From Ctena decussata (taxonomy: Eukaryota > Mollusca > Bivalvia > Lucinida > Lucinidae), in contig OZ022499.1 of assembly GCA_963989385.1 (NCBI GenBank), positions 76,074,203 through 76,138,202 on the forward strand: a DNA stretch of 64,000 bases, read 5' to 3'. Below the pieces are notes generated by a model that searched no databases, was not told the origin of the DNA, and was given only the letters and a program-made list of their open reading frames with translations. This document shows, in pieces, positions 1 through 11,652 of the stretch. The translations under genes and the position numbers were made by a program. Position 1 is the stretch's first letter; each line of letters starts with the position of its first letter.

Positions 1-1065
1 AACCCTCAGTGAGTATAAAGCATAATTGTGCGTACAGTGTATTTGCCCCTAGCTACGCCCCTGATGGATACACTTTCATGATTCGGCCCCTAATTTTACA
101 ATGAAAGAACCTCTTTGACCGTTGGCTGCTATATTGTAGAGACCAGACATGGTTTTTTATGCATTAACGTTTGCAAGATCGAAACCCGAGGCCGAATGCT
201 GAGGTTTTCAACATCTCCAGAGGGACGGTGCAAAGGTTGATGCATTGAAAATAAATGTTTGATCGCTATTATTGCATAAATTCAACCACAAGGCTATAAA
301 AATAACGAAAATGTTTGGGAACTATTTTTCGGCCTCATCGCCATTTCCTTGCTGGTCCCTACACGCACTATGCATTTCTGTAAAAATCATCGTTTCAGGC
401 CATGGTCAGTTATCGTGAATATTTGTCGGACCTTTAGCAGCTGTTCACAAGTCATAATCATGTTCATCAAAATTTTCGCTCGATGTCGTCTGCACTTCAT
501 TTTTTACAATATCCGAATTTGTATAACTCTTCCGTACTTGTCTTTTATCGGATCATTGCAACTGCAATCTTTACGCCGCTTATTTTTGTACTGACGGAAT
601 ATTGCCCTGCAACTTGCATACGAAAATCGCAAATGGAGTCATTATAGCACATGACCAGCACGTGAATCGCCTTGTTAATACATGGTTTTGTGTTCATTCA
701 AACATGCATATTAATAGCGTGTGATGCAATGATAATTGTTAATAAACTTCCATAATTCGGCCGCCAGTATTACAATTATGGATATACTTCTAACATTTGG
801 CCGCCATTTTTACACCTCTATGATTCCTGTTTTTCTTTTACAATGGAACAACTATCCCAGAATAGTTATCACGTCCTTGGTTAGTGAAGCCCTGTTCCAA
901 AGAAGAAAGTGTAGCTTGCTCCAAAGAAGAAATAAAATTCTTTCTACGTGGAGGGTTCTGATAATGAATTATATTTTAACAAATCCCAGAACAGAATTGA
1001 CAAATATTAGTTTGATAGCACAAAATGATAATTATAATAATAACATGGCCTAAAACTTACCACCT
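1..1065. other. no recognised gene
   Basis: AT-rich sequence. The open frames here are short, lack convincing ATG starts or motifs, and look like noise. Similar short phrases with TTCGGCC/TTTGGCCGCC recur near 80, 755 and 800, suggesting decayed repeat DNA. I see nothing else. Confidence 0.4.
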
Positions 1066-1086
1066 CCCCCCCCCCCCCCCCCCCCC
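1066..1086. repeat. poly-C homopolymer run
   Basis: A run of 21 C residues followed by a short CA-rich stretch. Homopolymers of this length are prone to assembly and sequencing length error. Comparable runs occur at 13301-13322 and 39075-39090. Confidence 0.9.
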
Positions 1087-1849
1087 GCCCCCACACATAC
1101 ACACACACTGCTTGGTTTTAAGGGAACTTAACGAGTAAAAGTTATGTAGAAATCATCAAAATTGCAAAACAACTTATACCACCCAAATAATACGGGCGAC
1201 CACTCCCACATTTAGGGCTAGGAAACTTTATTACGAGCCAGACCCACCCTATACATATCTGACACCCAATGATACCAAAACACAGTATAGGCCAAACTTC
1301 AAGGCCCATACATTATGCAGCTTACCTTACGGTGGGATTTCTAAAATCCGAAACTTACATATGTTGCACAAAAAAGGCTCAACTCTCGGAAACGTGCAAC
1401 ATACCAGGCCAAGTTTCCCCCTAGGGCCTATCCCATAGCACACAATGGAAACAGGGAAGTGATCCTCAAAATACACTGCCACAGATAAACTCATAAGTCC
1501 CAGGAGACCTAAACAGGTCCCCAGTACGAATCAACCTACCTCAGCGGCCACGGGGGACGGCGGGCATGGCGATGGATACTGTCATGTGGAGCTGGAAGAT
1601 GTGTCAACAACGGGCCTCCCTTTTCCTGGACCATTTCCTGCTTGGATGATGCACAGACAATAATAAGCAAAAAATGAAAACACCAAGCAACGACAAGACA
1701 GACCGATGGAACCCACGTACGATCGACTATTGACTGACGGGGTTGGGGGCTTGCTGTGCCTTAATGGCTACGTACCAAGGGACTCCTCCCAGCTGACGGC
1801 CTGCGACTCAGGGGAACTGAAACACACATACACACACACTAATAATAAT
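1087..1849. other. no recognised gene
   Basis: Unique-looking sequence with short CA runs and no open frame worth reporting. It ends at an AATAATAATA stretch that directly precedes the repeat element starting near 1850. Confidence 0.4.
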
Positions 1850-3421
1850 AAGAGGGCCATGAGGCCCTGAATCGCTCACCTGAGAAAATAGGTCAAAAGT
1901 CAAACTTGGATGATCATTTGAATAAACCAGATAGTTTGAAACTGTCAAAATATGAGAGACATTGGTTAAAGGTCAAAGAATGACCTTGACCTCTATTGCT
2001 AAAAATGTTCATGTACTTATTTGTTTGACTGTATTTACCAACTTTTCCGCCAAAATCTTCTATAAGTTCCATGAACTTGTATATTCAAACATTTTCACAC
2101 GTAAAAAACACCAGAAAGAAAATTTAACCTTGCTGTAAAAAATGTCAAAGTTAACCCTAGGTCATCATTAAACAATCTTGGGCCAAAATCTTCAAAACTT
2201 TTCATGAACTCTTATGTTCTAACATTTTGCTATATTTGACCTTGCCGTAAAAAGGTTAAGGTCATCTCAAGGTCATCATTTAAACAACCTTGGTAGTACG
2301 TGAGTACCCAATTCTACATACTAAGTTTCAAGGCAAATCGGTCAGTTGGTTCTGGAGTAGATGGTTTTTAAAGGTTTTTATCAGATATGGGCATGGCGGC
2401 CATGTGACCTGGACCGCTTGAACAAATTTTGTTCTCTCAGCCCCTGGAGGCTATGTATGAAATTTGGATGTAATTTGCCCAGTGGCTTCTGGATAGATGT
2501 TTGAAAGTGTCAAAATATGAGAGTCCTGGGTCAAAGATGAAAAAATCACCTTGACCTCTTGTACTCACAAATCTCTATGGCTTCATTAAGAAGACTGTGC
2601 ATACCAATTTTCATGCCAAAATCTTCAAAATTTTCCACGGAATCACTTGCTTTTGCATTTTCCCATATTTGACTTTGCTGTAAAAAGGTCAAGGTCATCA
2701 TTTGAACAATCTTGGTAGTACTCGAGTACCCAATATTACATATCAAGTTTCAAGGCCATCGGTCAATTGGTTCTGAAGAAACAGATGTTTGAAGGTTTGT
2801 TTTCATGTATGAACATGGTGGCTATGTTTGCCATGTAACCTGCATAATTTGAACAAATTTTGATCCCTTAGCCCCTGAAGGCTCTGTATGAAATTTGGTT
2901 ACAATTGTCCCAGTTGCTTTTGAGCAGATGTTTGAAATTGTCGAAATATAAGTGAGCTAGGTCAAAGGTCAAAGAATGACATTGACCTCTTGTACTCATA
3001 AATCTTCATATGTACTCATTTAAATGACTTTACATATCTACTTTCAGCCAAAAATCTTCAACAGTAAACGTATGTTTTAGCATTTTCCCATATAAAGCAC
3101 CAGAAAGCAAATTTGACCTTGCCGTAAACATGGTCAAAGTCAACCCAAGGTCATCATTTGAACAATCTTGGTAGTGTCTGTGTACCTTATGCTAGGTTCA
3201 TCGGTTCACTGATTCTATAGAAGAAGATTAAAATGTGGTGTTACCATACTAGGGCATGGCGGCCATGTTGGTCATGTGACCAGGACCGTTTGAACAACTT
3301 TTCGTTCCCATGAGCCCTGGAAGCTACAAATGAAATTTGGTTACAATTGGTCAAGTTGTTTTAGAGCAGAAGTTGTTTGAAATTGTGGACGGACGACGAC
3401 GACGGAGCCTGCCTATCCTAT
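1850..3421 (-). mobile_element. GCTCACCTGAGC-bounded internally repeated element, copy 1 (minus orientation)
   Basis: One end reads GAGGGCCATGAGGCCCTGAA followed by the TCACCTGAG end motif. The other end is the degenerate CGACGACGGAGCC stretch that marks the opposite end in the copies at 5342-7382 and 22422-24816. The interior is about 3.5 diverged tandem units of roughly 430 bp, each with 'ccttgacctcttgtactca', 'catggcggccatgt' and 'aaatttggt' phrases. The element is non-coding, with no transposase frame. Its class is uncertain: the complementary ends suggest a TIR element, but the internal tandem repeats are atypical. This copy is shorter than the other two and lacks the final GAGCCGCTGGCTCAGG segment. 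Confidence 0.75.
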
Positions 3422-3608
3422 ATATGTGGAAGATATGTGGAGCGACAAAATTCTTGCGGTCGCAACGCCACTGAGTTTCATGTGTTGTTGGGAAATTGGT
3501 GTTCTGCCAGAGCCTCAGCTCTCGGTCTGCCAAGTGAGACAGATATTGTGGTCTAAAGTAGTATAGGGCTGTCGAAATATCCCATTCAATTTTCCACATA
3601 TTCGTATG

Positions 3609-3695
3609 AAACTTTCAGACTGGGCGGATGGCCAGGCTGATATGAGTCTGCGCTGGGCGCACAACCACATTGTTGGTTTTGTCGTGTCGCGGCTA
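3609..3695. repeat. half copy of the GAGCCGCGACAC foldback element
   Basis: It carries the right half of the foldback family seen intact at 27865-28097 and 48058-48293: GACTGGGCGGATG, then AGGCTGAT, then GCGCTGGGCGCACAACCAC, ending GTCGTGTCGCGGCT. The left arm is missing, so it can no longer fold back. Confidence 0.8.
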
Positions 3696-4025
3696 AATAT
3701 TGTCGGGGTAGTGTTCGGAATCTGTCTGCAAGTCATTACTAAAAATACACCGATATTATCGATATCCTTCCGTTTCTTCTGCAGTTTTCAACAGACTTTG
3801 AAGATACTGTGAGCATTATCTGTTGTATATCAAATCTTATCAGGGTTATGATCTTCTCAACCACCGATACATCCTTTGACCTGTTCGGCGACAATACTCT
3901 CGCGGCCGCATATGCGCCTTCAGTTAGTTTAAACAGTATTTTATTCAACATATAAACATACACAATCAGTTAATACATGAATAATATAAAGGATTCGATA
4001 ACAAGCTAACTAGCTTATAGACATC

Positions 4026-4150
4026 GTCTCCACCCGCACCTACTGCAAGCACAGTAGGCCCTTGTCCTACAATGTTCAAATCAGTAAGACGCCCCGGCAC
4101 TGGAAGTTGAAACACAGCACCATCCCAACACCCGACCGTCCCCACGCACT
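4026..4150 (-). repeat. dispersed repeat fragment shared with 57380-57560
   Basis: The stretch 'cacccgcacctactgcaag' followed by 'cacagtaggcccttgtcct' is the reverse complement of sequence near 57400-57445. A weaker match (AGCGCAGAAGGCC) lies near 36945-36965. This is short interspersed repeat DNA of unknown class with no coding content. Confidence 0.55.
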
Positions 4151-4562
4151 GTGATATTTTTCTGTGAATCCTACTTTAGTCTTCAACTGACTTCCAAAAA
4201 CTTTCAAGATGCTGATGGCACCAATCACCATCTGAGGTTCATGTAGTTAATAATTCATTAGTGTAATGATCACGGCCCTCCTGCCAAACTTATATCTCTT
4301 GATCTGTCCGGAGTAAAAAATCTTGTGGGCACCGGGAACCAATTTCGTCAGGGAACGGGAACCACGAAGTTCAAAAAGGTGCAGGGAATCTCGGGACTAT
4401 TATTGTTACACGGTGCTCTTTGATTGGTTAATAATGCTGATGAGTTTGAAAGTGATGTTCCAGTGTAATGTAGAAATCAGTTTTGTTGATATTATGGATA
4501 TTGTAAAGAAATGACCATTTTTGATTTGGTCTGTGCAGCCAAAACTGATGACTGGTGATTTT

Positions 4563-4738
4563 AAGCTCGCCTGAACGAAGTTCGGGAAGAGCTATTGTAC
4601 TACCCCCGGCGTCGGCGTTGGCGTTTGCGGCGGCGTCGGCGGCGTTAGCAAAATGTTAAAGTTTTACGTTAAGGTTTTTCATGTGATGGGCAAGGCGCTG
4701 TCAGGCGAGCTATCCTGTCCCGGTGACAGGTCTTGTTA
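4563..4738. mobile_element. short internally deleted derivative of the repeat at 31610-32412
   Basis: The left end is AAGCTCGCCTGAACGAAG. The right end is CAGGCGAGCTATCCTGTC followed by GACAGGTCTTGTT. The same right end closes the larger repeat at 32380-32412. The CGCCTGA and TCAGGCGAG ends are complementary. The interior here is a short GGCGTCGGCG-rich stretch. It is non-coding and probably a non-autonomous deletion derivative. Confidence 0.6.
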
Positions 4739-5341
4739 GCAATGTTCTGCGCTTTTCTGTGGGATAGGTAGTTGCTGGCTTTCAACATCCTGTAGTGCTA
4801 GAAAGTGCTGGGTAAGGTGGTGTTTCTCCTATTTTATCTTATTGATTAACATTTTAACTTGAAGTTAGAACAAATCTGGATAGTGAAGCAACATTGTATA
4901 AAGGGAGACACACTGTCACAGGCAGTAGGGGTCGCTATAGAAGTCTATGGGAGAAACAATTAGTTCACGCTGCCCTATTGTGGCAGAAACTCCTGGCGGT
5001 ATATGTTTCAAGTTAGCCGATATGCGATTTCAACACTTCTACGTGAGACGGATCTGTACGTCTTCAGGTCTAGCAAAGTTTGTATCTTCATTTTATTGTC
5101 CGATAAACGGAATCCTATTTCTTGTCAACTGAATGAACAGCATCAGCACAGCGTAAAACAATATTGATTAATTGTCAGTTTCAAGTGCAAGAAAAAATGC
5201 TGATGTAACTTCAGGTCACAATATGGCTTACCACGTTCTAAAATAACGGAATCTTGAAAAGAAGAGCTCTAGTGTGTATTTATTTTGACAATCAAAAAGA
5301 TTTTAAACATTACAATTACTCTATCATAATCAGTTTTTTTA
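4739..5341. other. no recognised gene
   Basis: AT-rich sequence. The open frame at 4947-5132 has no recognisable motif or codon signature and I treat it as chance. Nothing else is seen. Confidence 0.4.
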
Positions 5342-7382
5342 GCTAACCTGAGCCAGCGGCTCCGGGGAGCTTATAGGATGGTAAGGCTCCGTCGTCCGTC
5401 GTCGTCCGTCCGTCCGTCCACAATTTCAATCGACTTCTCCTCTGAAACCGCTGGGCCAATTATAACCAAATTTCATATGCAGCATCTAGGGAACTTAGGA
5501 ACGAAAAGTTGTTCAAACGGTCCTGGTCACGTGACCAACATGGCCGCCACGCCCATATATTGTACAAACCTAGAAAAATCTTCTTCTCTAGAACCATTTT
5601 ACCGATGGCCTTGAAATTTGGTATGTAGCATCGGGCAAGATTGTTCAAATTATGACCTTTGTTTGACCTTGACCCTTTTTATGGTCAGGTCAAATTTGCT
5701 TTCGGTAGCTTTTATATGGGAAAATGCTAGAACATGAGATTTCTTAGAGACTGTTGAATATTTTGACCTGAAAATTGGTATATACAGTCATCTTTATGAG
5801 AACATGAAAATTAATATGTAAAAGAGGTCAAGGTCATTCTTTGACCTTTGACCCTGGTCTCTCATATTTTGACAATTTCACACATCTCCTCAAAAGCCAC
5901 TGGGGCAATTGTTACCAAATTTCACATAGAGCCTCTAGGGGCTAAGGGAACGAAAATTTGTTCAAACGGTCCTAGTCACATGACCAAAATGGCCGCCTAG
6001 CCCATGTACGATAAAAAAAACTGTAAAAATTTTCTTCTCCAGAACCAATAGGCCGACGGCCTTGAAACTTGGTATGTAGCATTGGGTATGCAAGTACTAC
6101 CAAGATTGTTCAAAGTATGACCTTGGGTTAACCTTGACCTTTTTTACGGTAAGGTCAAATTAGCTTTTATAAGGGAAAATGCTAGAACATAAGATTTCTT
6201 GGAGACTGTGGAAGATTTTGACCTGACAATTGGTATGTACAGTCATCTTAATGAGTTCATGAAACTTTATGCATACAAGAGGTCAAGGTCATTCGTTAAC
6301 CTTTTAACCTGGTCTCTCATATTTTGAAAATTTCACACTTCTTCTCAAAAGCCACTGGGCCAATTGTAACCAAATTTTATATAGAGCCTCTAGGGGCTGA
6401 GGGAACGTAAAATTGTTCAAACGGTCCTAGTCACATGACCAAAATGGCCGCCACGCCCATATATTGTAAAAATCTTCTCCTACAGAACCAATAAGCCGAT
6501 GGCCTTGAAACTTGGTATGTAGCATCAGGTACATGAGTACTATCAAGACTGTTCAAATTATGACCTTTGTTTGACCTTGACCCTTTTGATGGTCAGGTCA
6601 AATTTGCTTTCGGTAGCTTTTATATGGGAAAATGCTAGAACATGAGATTTCTTGGAGACTGTTGAATATTTTACCTGAAAATTGGTATTTACAGTCATCT
6701 TTATGAGAACATGAAAAATTAATATGTAAAAGAGGTCAAGGTTATTCTTTGACCTTTGACCCTTATCTCTCATATTGTGACAATGTCACGCATCTCAAAA
6801 GCCACTGGGCTAATAGTAACTGTCATTTCATATAGAGTCTCTAGTGGCTGAGGGAACGAAAATTTATTCAAACGGTCTTGGTCACATGACCACCATGTCC
6901 ATACATGGTAAAAACCTTTACAAATCTTCTTCTCAAGAACCAAATGAGTGATGGCCTTGAAACTTGGTATATGCCAGTGGGTACTTGAGGACTATCAAGC
7001 TTGTTCAAATGATAACCTTGGGCTGACCTTGACCTTTTTACGGCAAGGTCGAGTATTGTAAAATGCTAGAAGATAAGATTTGATAGCAAGTTTAGAACAT
7101 TTTGGCCTAAAATTAGTATATGCAGTTGTCTTAGTCAGTACATGGAAGATTTGCAGGTACAAGAGGTCGAGGTCATTCTTTGACCTCTGACCCATGTCTC
7201 TCATATTTTGACAATTTAAGACGGGCATCTCCTCAAAAGCCACTGGGCTACTTGTAACCAAATTCACACACAGACTCCAGGGGCTGAGGGAACGAAAATA
7301 TATTCAAGCTGTCTAGGTCACATGATCTACATGGCCACCATACTCAGGTGAGCGATTCAGGGCCTCATGGCCCTCTTGTTTT
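5342..7382 (+). mobile_element. GCTCACCTGAGC-bounded internally repeated element, copy 2
   Basis: It starts with GCTAACCTGAGCCAGCGGCT and a CGTCGTCCGTCC stretch. It ends with CTCAGGTGAGCGATTCAGGG and GGCCCTCTTGTTTT, so the two ends are complementary. The interior is four to five tandem units of about 430-460 bp. Units repeat 'caaacggtcctggtcac', 'atggccgccacgcccatat' and 'ttgaaacttggtatgtagca'. Several carry TGACCTTTGACCC, which matches a DR1 nuclear-receptor element, and AGGTCAAGGTCA. There is no transposase. The short open frames inside are translations of the repeat. Confidence 0.8.
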
Positions 7383-7588
7383 GTTTTACCATTCACCATC
7401 GGGGCTCGATCTTGATAGTCGGCAGAAACATTTTTAAAATGCCATTGTTGGGATTTCATATTGTATGTTCTAACCGTCCTTTTTCTGTCGCCAATGCTTA
7501 TAGCCCTGTCACTCTATAACCGCCTCGGTACCGGAAGTATCGAGCGAGAAATTTGACAAAATATCGATATGGCCAGCAATCACATCTT

Positions 7589-7835
7589 TGACGCGACACG
7601 ACAAAGTCAACAAAAAGGCATGTGCGCCCAGCAAAGACTTAGATCAGCTTGGGCATCCGCTCAGTCTGGTCAGAGCCTTTGCTCTGCGCCTATAAATTTG
7701 CTGAGGGTAGCAAGCTCCATGCTGCCAGCGAATGCGCAGAGAGAAGTCTCTGATCTGACTGGGCGGATACCCAGGCTGATCTGAGTCTTCGTAGGGCGCA
7801 CATGCTGCTTTGTTGATTTTGTCGGGTCTCGGCTC
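7589..7835. mobile_element. GAGCCGCGACAC foldback element (MITE-like)
   Basis: A roughly 245-bp near-palindrome. The left arm has GCGACACGACAAAG, GCGCCCAGCAAAGACTTAGA and GCATCCGCTCAGTCTGGTC. The right arm has ACTGGGCGGATACCCAGG, GTAGGGCGCACATG and GTCGGGTCTCGGCTC. Nested hairpins inside each arm use the GATCAGCCTGGGC/GCCCAGTCTGATC theme. It is non-coding and this copy is diverged. Sister copies lie at 11333, 27865, 39731, 48058 and 59921. Confidence 0.8.
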
Positions 7836-7890
7836 AAATTGTCCTAACATGGGCACGCGAAGCCAAATCAATGACCCTTAGAACAGATCA

Positions 7891-8154
7891 GGTCCCAGGC
7901 TCACAATCATTCCTTAACCTGAAGGACGACCTTAAAGCTAAGGTCGAAAATTTAATGGGTATATATAAATTATACAATCAAATATCTATTTGATTTTTTC
8001 TCTCATTGCAACTCCATGGCCATTGTCAGTATGATTACGTACGTGAAAAGTGTGATTTTCAATATAATTAAAATGTAGATTTTCATAGAGTGAAAGTTTT
8101 CCACTTTAAATTTAAGGTTGTCCTTAAATTAAAGAATGATTATAAACCTGGGCC
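7891..8154. mobile_element. foldback MITE, about 264 bp
   Basis: The left arm GGTCCCAGGCTCACAATCAT, continuing into TTCCTTAACC and GACGACCTTAAA, pairs with the right arm TTAAGGTTGTCCTTAAATTA, then AATGATTATAAACCTGGGCC. The arms are about 44 bp with mismatches. The centre is unrelated AT-rich DNA with no coding potential. Confidence 0.7.
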
Positions 8155-9103
8155 CCTGGGCCCAGATGTGGTAACGGAGGGAAGAAACTAACAAAGAACA
8201 CATACAAGAACGAATAAAATGGAGTCTGAAACTTTTCGTAGAACACTTTAATGCTGTTTACAGGGCTTAATATGCCCCCCACCCCCTTAGCGTGCTCAAT
8301 TCTCAATGTATACTACCATGTGCTCAATTAGCCCAAAGGAAAGAACAAATAAAACTATGATGAATACGGAGACACATTTTACAGCTTAATAGTAATGAAA
8401 GTAGGGACCAAATAGATGTATTTATGTCCAGCTTTAGTACAGAATACAGAATTAGAGAAATAAGGACTGGCATTCTACTGCATATGTTCAGTTAGTATAT
8501 TCTCTTACGACAGTTTGACAGATGCTTTCTAGTTTTATCTATTACGTAATAAAAGTCTAGAGAATTCAAGTCCTTATTTTCCTCATGGGACGCGTTGATT
8601 TGAAATGTCTAAATGGGAAATCTAATTTGACTGCTTTATTTCTAAGAAATAGTTTCCAGATACCAATTAAAGCGCCACAGCACTACAGTACATTTCGTAG
8701 CTGCTTGTTTAGACAGTTGTCGGAGATTGTAATCTCAATAATTGGATTATTGGTGAAAGACTTCATCACGACTCGTGGCACTGATCACAATTTATTTGAT
8801 GGTGAAGCAGATTTGAACTGCATTAGGAATTGTGCCACCAAGATCCTTACACATAAGTACAAAGACAGTTCGCGAAAACAAACATAAGTTTTGTGATCAT
8901 TTTAGAAGGTTAAACCCGACGCGTTTGACAAATATGCGCATTTTCACAACGATTCGCAGAGACACAAAAAACAGTCTTTGCTGTGCGCTTATGCCGTCAA
9001 CACACTTTTTGCGTGTCGGAGTTCGTGAAGTGCCACAATAGCCTTTATATCCGAGTTTGAAAACAAGCTTTATTGAGCTCACGGCAGAGATATATATTAC
9101 CGA
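8155..9103. other. no recognised gene
   Basis: The open frames at 8585-8887 and 8832-9041 overlap in different frames and show no domain or motif I recognise. A run of pyrimidine-rich and AT-rich sequence surrounds them. Nothing is supported. Confidence 0.4.
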
Positions 9104-9485
9104 ACCACACTGTAAAAATCGCGCTTAGCTATAAAACACAAGTGATTACATGTTTAGGTGTAAACATGTTTAGGAATATGTCATATAGCTAAACATGTAC
9201 GCCTTTTGTATTATTTTCCCGGACAAAGTCTGCTAAACACGTTTTATTCGGTTACGCGTTTCAGATGAATCCAGTCTCCCTTTTACCCGTTGAAGAACGA
9301 AAAAAAAGAGACGAAAATTTTGACAGAGGAAATTTTCAAATAAAAGGTAAATATAATCAGTTTTGTAGATGTTTAATTTCTAAACATAAACCTAAACATG
9401 TTGCAAATTGAACATGTTACGAGTTGAACACATAAAAATCGGACTGCATTTTTGCATTGATTCTAAACACATTTTTTACAGTGTA
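9104..9485. mobile_element. TIR element (MITE-like), about 380 bp
   Basis: It begins ACACTGTAAAAATCGCG and ends ACACATTTTTTACAGTGT, which are complementary over about 15 bp. The interior is AT-rich with several AAACATGTTTAG-type motifs and no coding frame. Confidence 0.55.
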
Positions 9486-9941
9486 GCGTATTGTTAAGAA
9501 ATATATTTTATTTCTTAGTAAAATATGTTCGATTTGAACTATGGCGTGATCATTTATTGTTTGAAAATGAGACGGTCACAGCATTGTATTGATAACAACA
9601 AGAGCTGTCACCAGAGAGCACAACCCACACGAACTGGTGCTTAATTGCCCATCATGAACATGAAGTTCTAAGGAAATTACCTTGAACTTCAAGGTCAGTT
9701 AGAAAGGTCCACCCGGGCACTGTGAAATTATAAACCTTCAGGAAACTTATATTCAACCAAACTCCGCATAGAATTTCTCAGTCTGTGGCATTGGCAAAAG
9801 TGAAGGTAACTGAGAGAGAGCTGGGTTTGGTACTGTGTAAAACTCTCGACTAGCATCTAACAGAATAATTCAAAGTACCAACTGAATCCATTCACATTCT
9901 CTGTGATAGTCCTTTACCAAGATCTCAGTCACCAAGGAGGG

Positions 9942-9989
9942 TGTGCGTGTGTGTGAGTGTGTGTGTGTGTGTGTGTGGGGGGGGGGGGG
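9942..9989. repeat. GT microsatellite with poly-G tail
   Basis: GTGTGCGTGTGTGTGAG is followed by a (GT)n run and about 13 G residues. It is a simple repeat, length-unstable and potentially Z-DNA forming. Confidence 0.9.
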
Positions 9990-10263
9990 TACTGAATAAA
10001 TTTTTGACCATTAGCTAACATACTATGCACGTATTAAGTGTTAAGGAAATGAGGAAATGAATTTGTAAAAGAAAGTTCAATCCAAAGAAAATCCAAACTT
10101 TTAATATAAAATTTATGAATCCATGAATTTTAACTCAAGGCTACACAGGGGCGAGGAGTGGTACTATATGAAACTTTTAGTTTACACCACAGTCCGCGAG
10201 AGTATAATGTATGCACATAGACAGATGACAGCAGTCACGATCGGCACGCACGGTAAATTGAAA

Positions 10264-10265
<2 letters not shown>

Positions 10266-10325
<60 letters not shown>
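10266..10325. repeat. CA microsatellite
   Basis: About 30 uninterrupted CA units. The threonine-histidine tail of the open frame at 10123-10332 is only the translation of this run. Confidence 0.95.
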
Positions 10326-10326
<1 letters not shown>

Positions 10327-10639
10327 CAGTGACCAACTGTCTGGTAAAGAGTTTTTAGTTGTTTTTTTACCCGGGGTACCTTAACTTGATAAAATGTCCA
10401 CTCACATAATAGGTGGGTATGGATTCGTTCCGCTGAGCCTCTTGGAAACCATCGTTATGAGAATTGAAACAACAACAGTGATATGGTCAACAAGAACAAG
10501 TAAAGTGAGGAACCGCAACATAAAGCACATTGGAACTGTCAGTAATGAACTCCCGCGTGTGTGTGGTGGGGGACTGGTAGTGGTAGACGCAGGGGACGAG
10601 GGCTTAAAGCGGCTTTACGGGACCCCAGCCCTAGCCTTA

Positions 10640-10798
10640 ATAGGAGCGGCGGTAGGGTAGTGGATAACGCGCTGGACTACCAGTCCAAGTGTCGCAGATT
10701 CAATCCGCCGTTAGTCTGGTCTTTCTGATAAGACTTTAAACCGTAGTCCCGTCTCCTATGACCTATGTGCTGGTGGGACGTTAAACCCGAGTCGTACC
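10640..10798 (+). mobile_element. tRNA-derived SINE
   Basis: The head resembles a tRNA gene. GTAGTGGATAACGCGCTGG serves as an A-box region and GTCGCAGATTCAATCC as a B box, separated by an anticodon-arm-like GACTACCAGTCC. The body ends with GGTGGGACGTTAAACCC, a phrase typical of invertebrate SINE tails. It would be transcribed by RNA polymerase III if active. It lacks a clean acceptor stem, so it is not a functional tRNA gene. Confidence in the borders is low. Confidence 0.65.
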
Positions 10799-10865
10799 TT
10801 CAAGTAGTCTGAGGAATGTTCGGATGCTATTCAGGTTAACCCAAGTAAGTATGCCAAAAGTGTCC
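10799..10865. repeat. solo terminal-repeat fragment (CTTCGAGTAG family)
   Basis: CTTCAAGTAGTCTGAGGAAT followed by CAGGTTAACCCAAGTAAG matches the terminal repeats of the element at 48588-48931. A second solo copy lies at 11576-11645. Both sit just before a TTAA-flanked MITE, so the pair looks like part of an old tandem duplication. Confidence 0.6.
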
Positions 10866-10916
10866 TTACAGCTTCTATTATCGTATTGTATGCTGTTTAT
10901 GCTTCACATTCCTTAA

Positions 10917-11332
10917 AGGCCCCATTGCTCTATCAGCATGCAAAAATTTTATCGTGAGGTATGGCTGCAAGCATCTGACTATAGTTTCGTAATTGTAAAT
11001 GATCGTGAATAGCCAGCTTTAAAAAAATAAAATGTCCTTGAGTTTCACATAAAAAGGGTTTTAAAACTTATTTGGGTCATTTTAGTTGGCAACTAAAATG
11101 ACCTACTTTCGATTTCAAAAATGGTAAAAATACAATGTACATGCGTTGAGTCCCAATCACTATCCTGCCTATGTTTATATAGCATTGCTAGACGGGAAAC
11201 CAGAATATGAAATTTTATTATGTGGAACAATTTGTTATTTTTCAAAAACTTGTTTTCTCTATTTTTTTGCCAATTATTTGACTCAATTTATGCACATCAA
11301 CCCACATTTTGAACCACTGCGGAAGCTTTGAA
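10917..11332 (+). mobile_element. TTAA-flanked MITE family 1, copy 1 (right end lost)
   Basis: It is preceded by TTAA and starts AGGCCCCATTGCTCTATC. It contains the central palindrome family motif GGTCATTTTAGTTGGC/GCAACTAAAATGACC near 11074-11105. It shares the full interior with the copies at 11653-12133 and 20882-21355. The right terminus is missing where a GAGCCGCGACAC foldback begins. TTAA target preference points to a piggyBac-type transposase acting in trans. No transposase is encoded here. Confidence 0.75.
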
Positions 11333-11565
11333 TGACACGACAAAACTAACAAAGTGGCATGTGCGCCCAGCGAAGACTCAGATCAGCCTGGGCATCCACC
11401 CAGTCTGATCAGAGTCTTTGCTGTCCAGATGAAGGTAGCTTAGAGCCTTAGCTACCCTTTAAGTACTTACTCGCGAAGAGTCTGATCAGACTGGTGAATG
11501 TTCAGTCTGATCTGAGTCTGGGCTGGGCGCACAACCACTTTGTTGGTTTTGTCATGTCGCGGCTC
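11333..11565. mobile_element. GAGCCGCGACAC foldback element (MITE-like)
   Basis: A 233-bp foldback. The left arm has TGACACGACAAAACTAAC, GTGCGCCCAGCGAAGACTC and AGATCAGCCTGGGCATCC. The right arm has TCTGATCTGAGTCTGGGC, GGGCGCACAACCACTTTG and GTCATGTCGCGGCTC. It directly abuts the broken end of the TTAA MITE on its left, suggesting it inserted into that element and caused the loss. Confidence 0.85.
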
Positions 11566-11575
11566 ATATATGTAT

Positions 11576-11645
11576 CTTCGAGTAGCCCGAGGAATATGCG
11601 GGTATTAATCAGGTTCACCCACGTACTTATGTCGAACCTGCTGTT
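11576..11645. repeat. solo terminal-repeat fragment (CTTCGAGTAG family), copy 2
   Basis: CTTCGAGTAGCCCGAGGAAT and CAGGTTCACCCACGTACTTA correspond to the fragment at 10799-10865 and to the terminal repeats at 48588-48931. The two solo copies each precede a copy of the same MITE. Confidence 0.6.
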
Positions 11646-11652
11646 AGATTAA

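Noticed and set aside
9599..9830. possible start of a further tandem repeat element (AACAAGAGCTGTCACCAGAG...)
   Set aside because: It looks repeat-like, but there is no second copy or paired end in the window, so boundaries and class cannot be supported.
10123..10332. open frame ending in a long TH repeat
   Set aside because: The tail is a CA microsatellite and the rest has no coding evidence.
10640..10720. possible tRNA gene
   Set aside because: A and B boxes are present but the acceptor stem does not pair, and a SINE-type tail follows. The same applies to 21430-21500 and 47840-47905.
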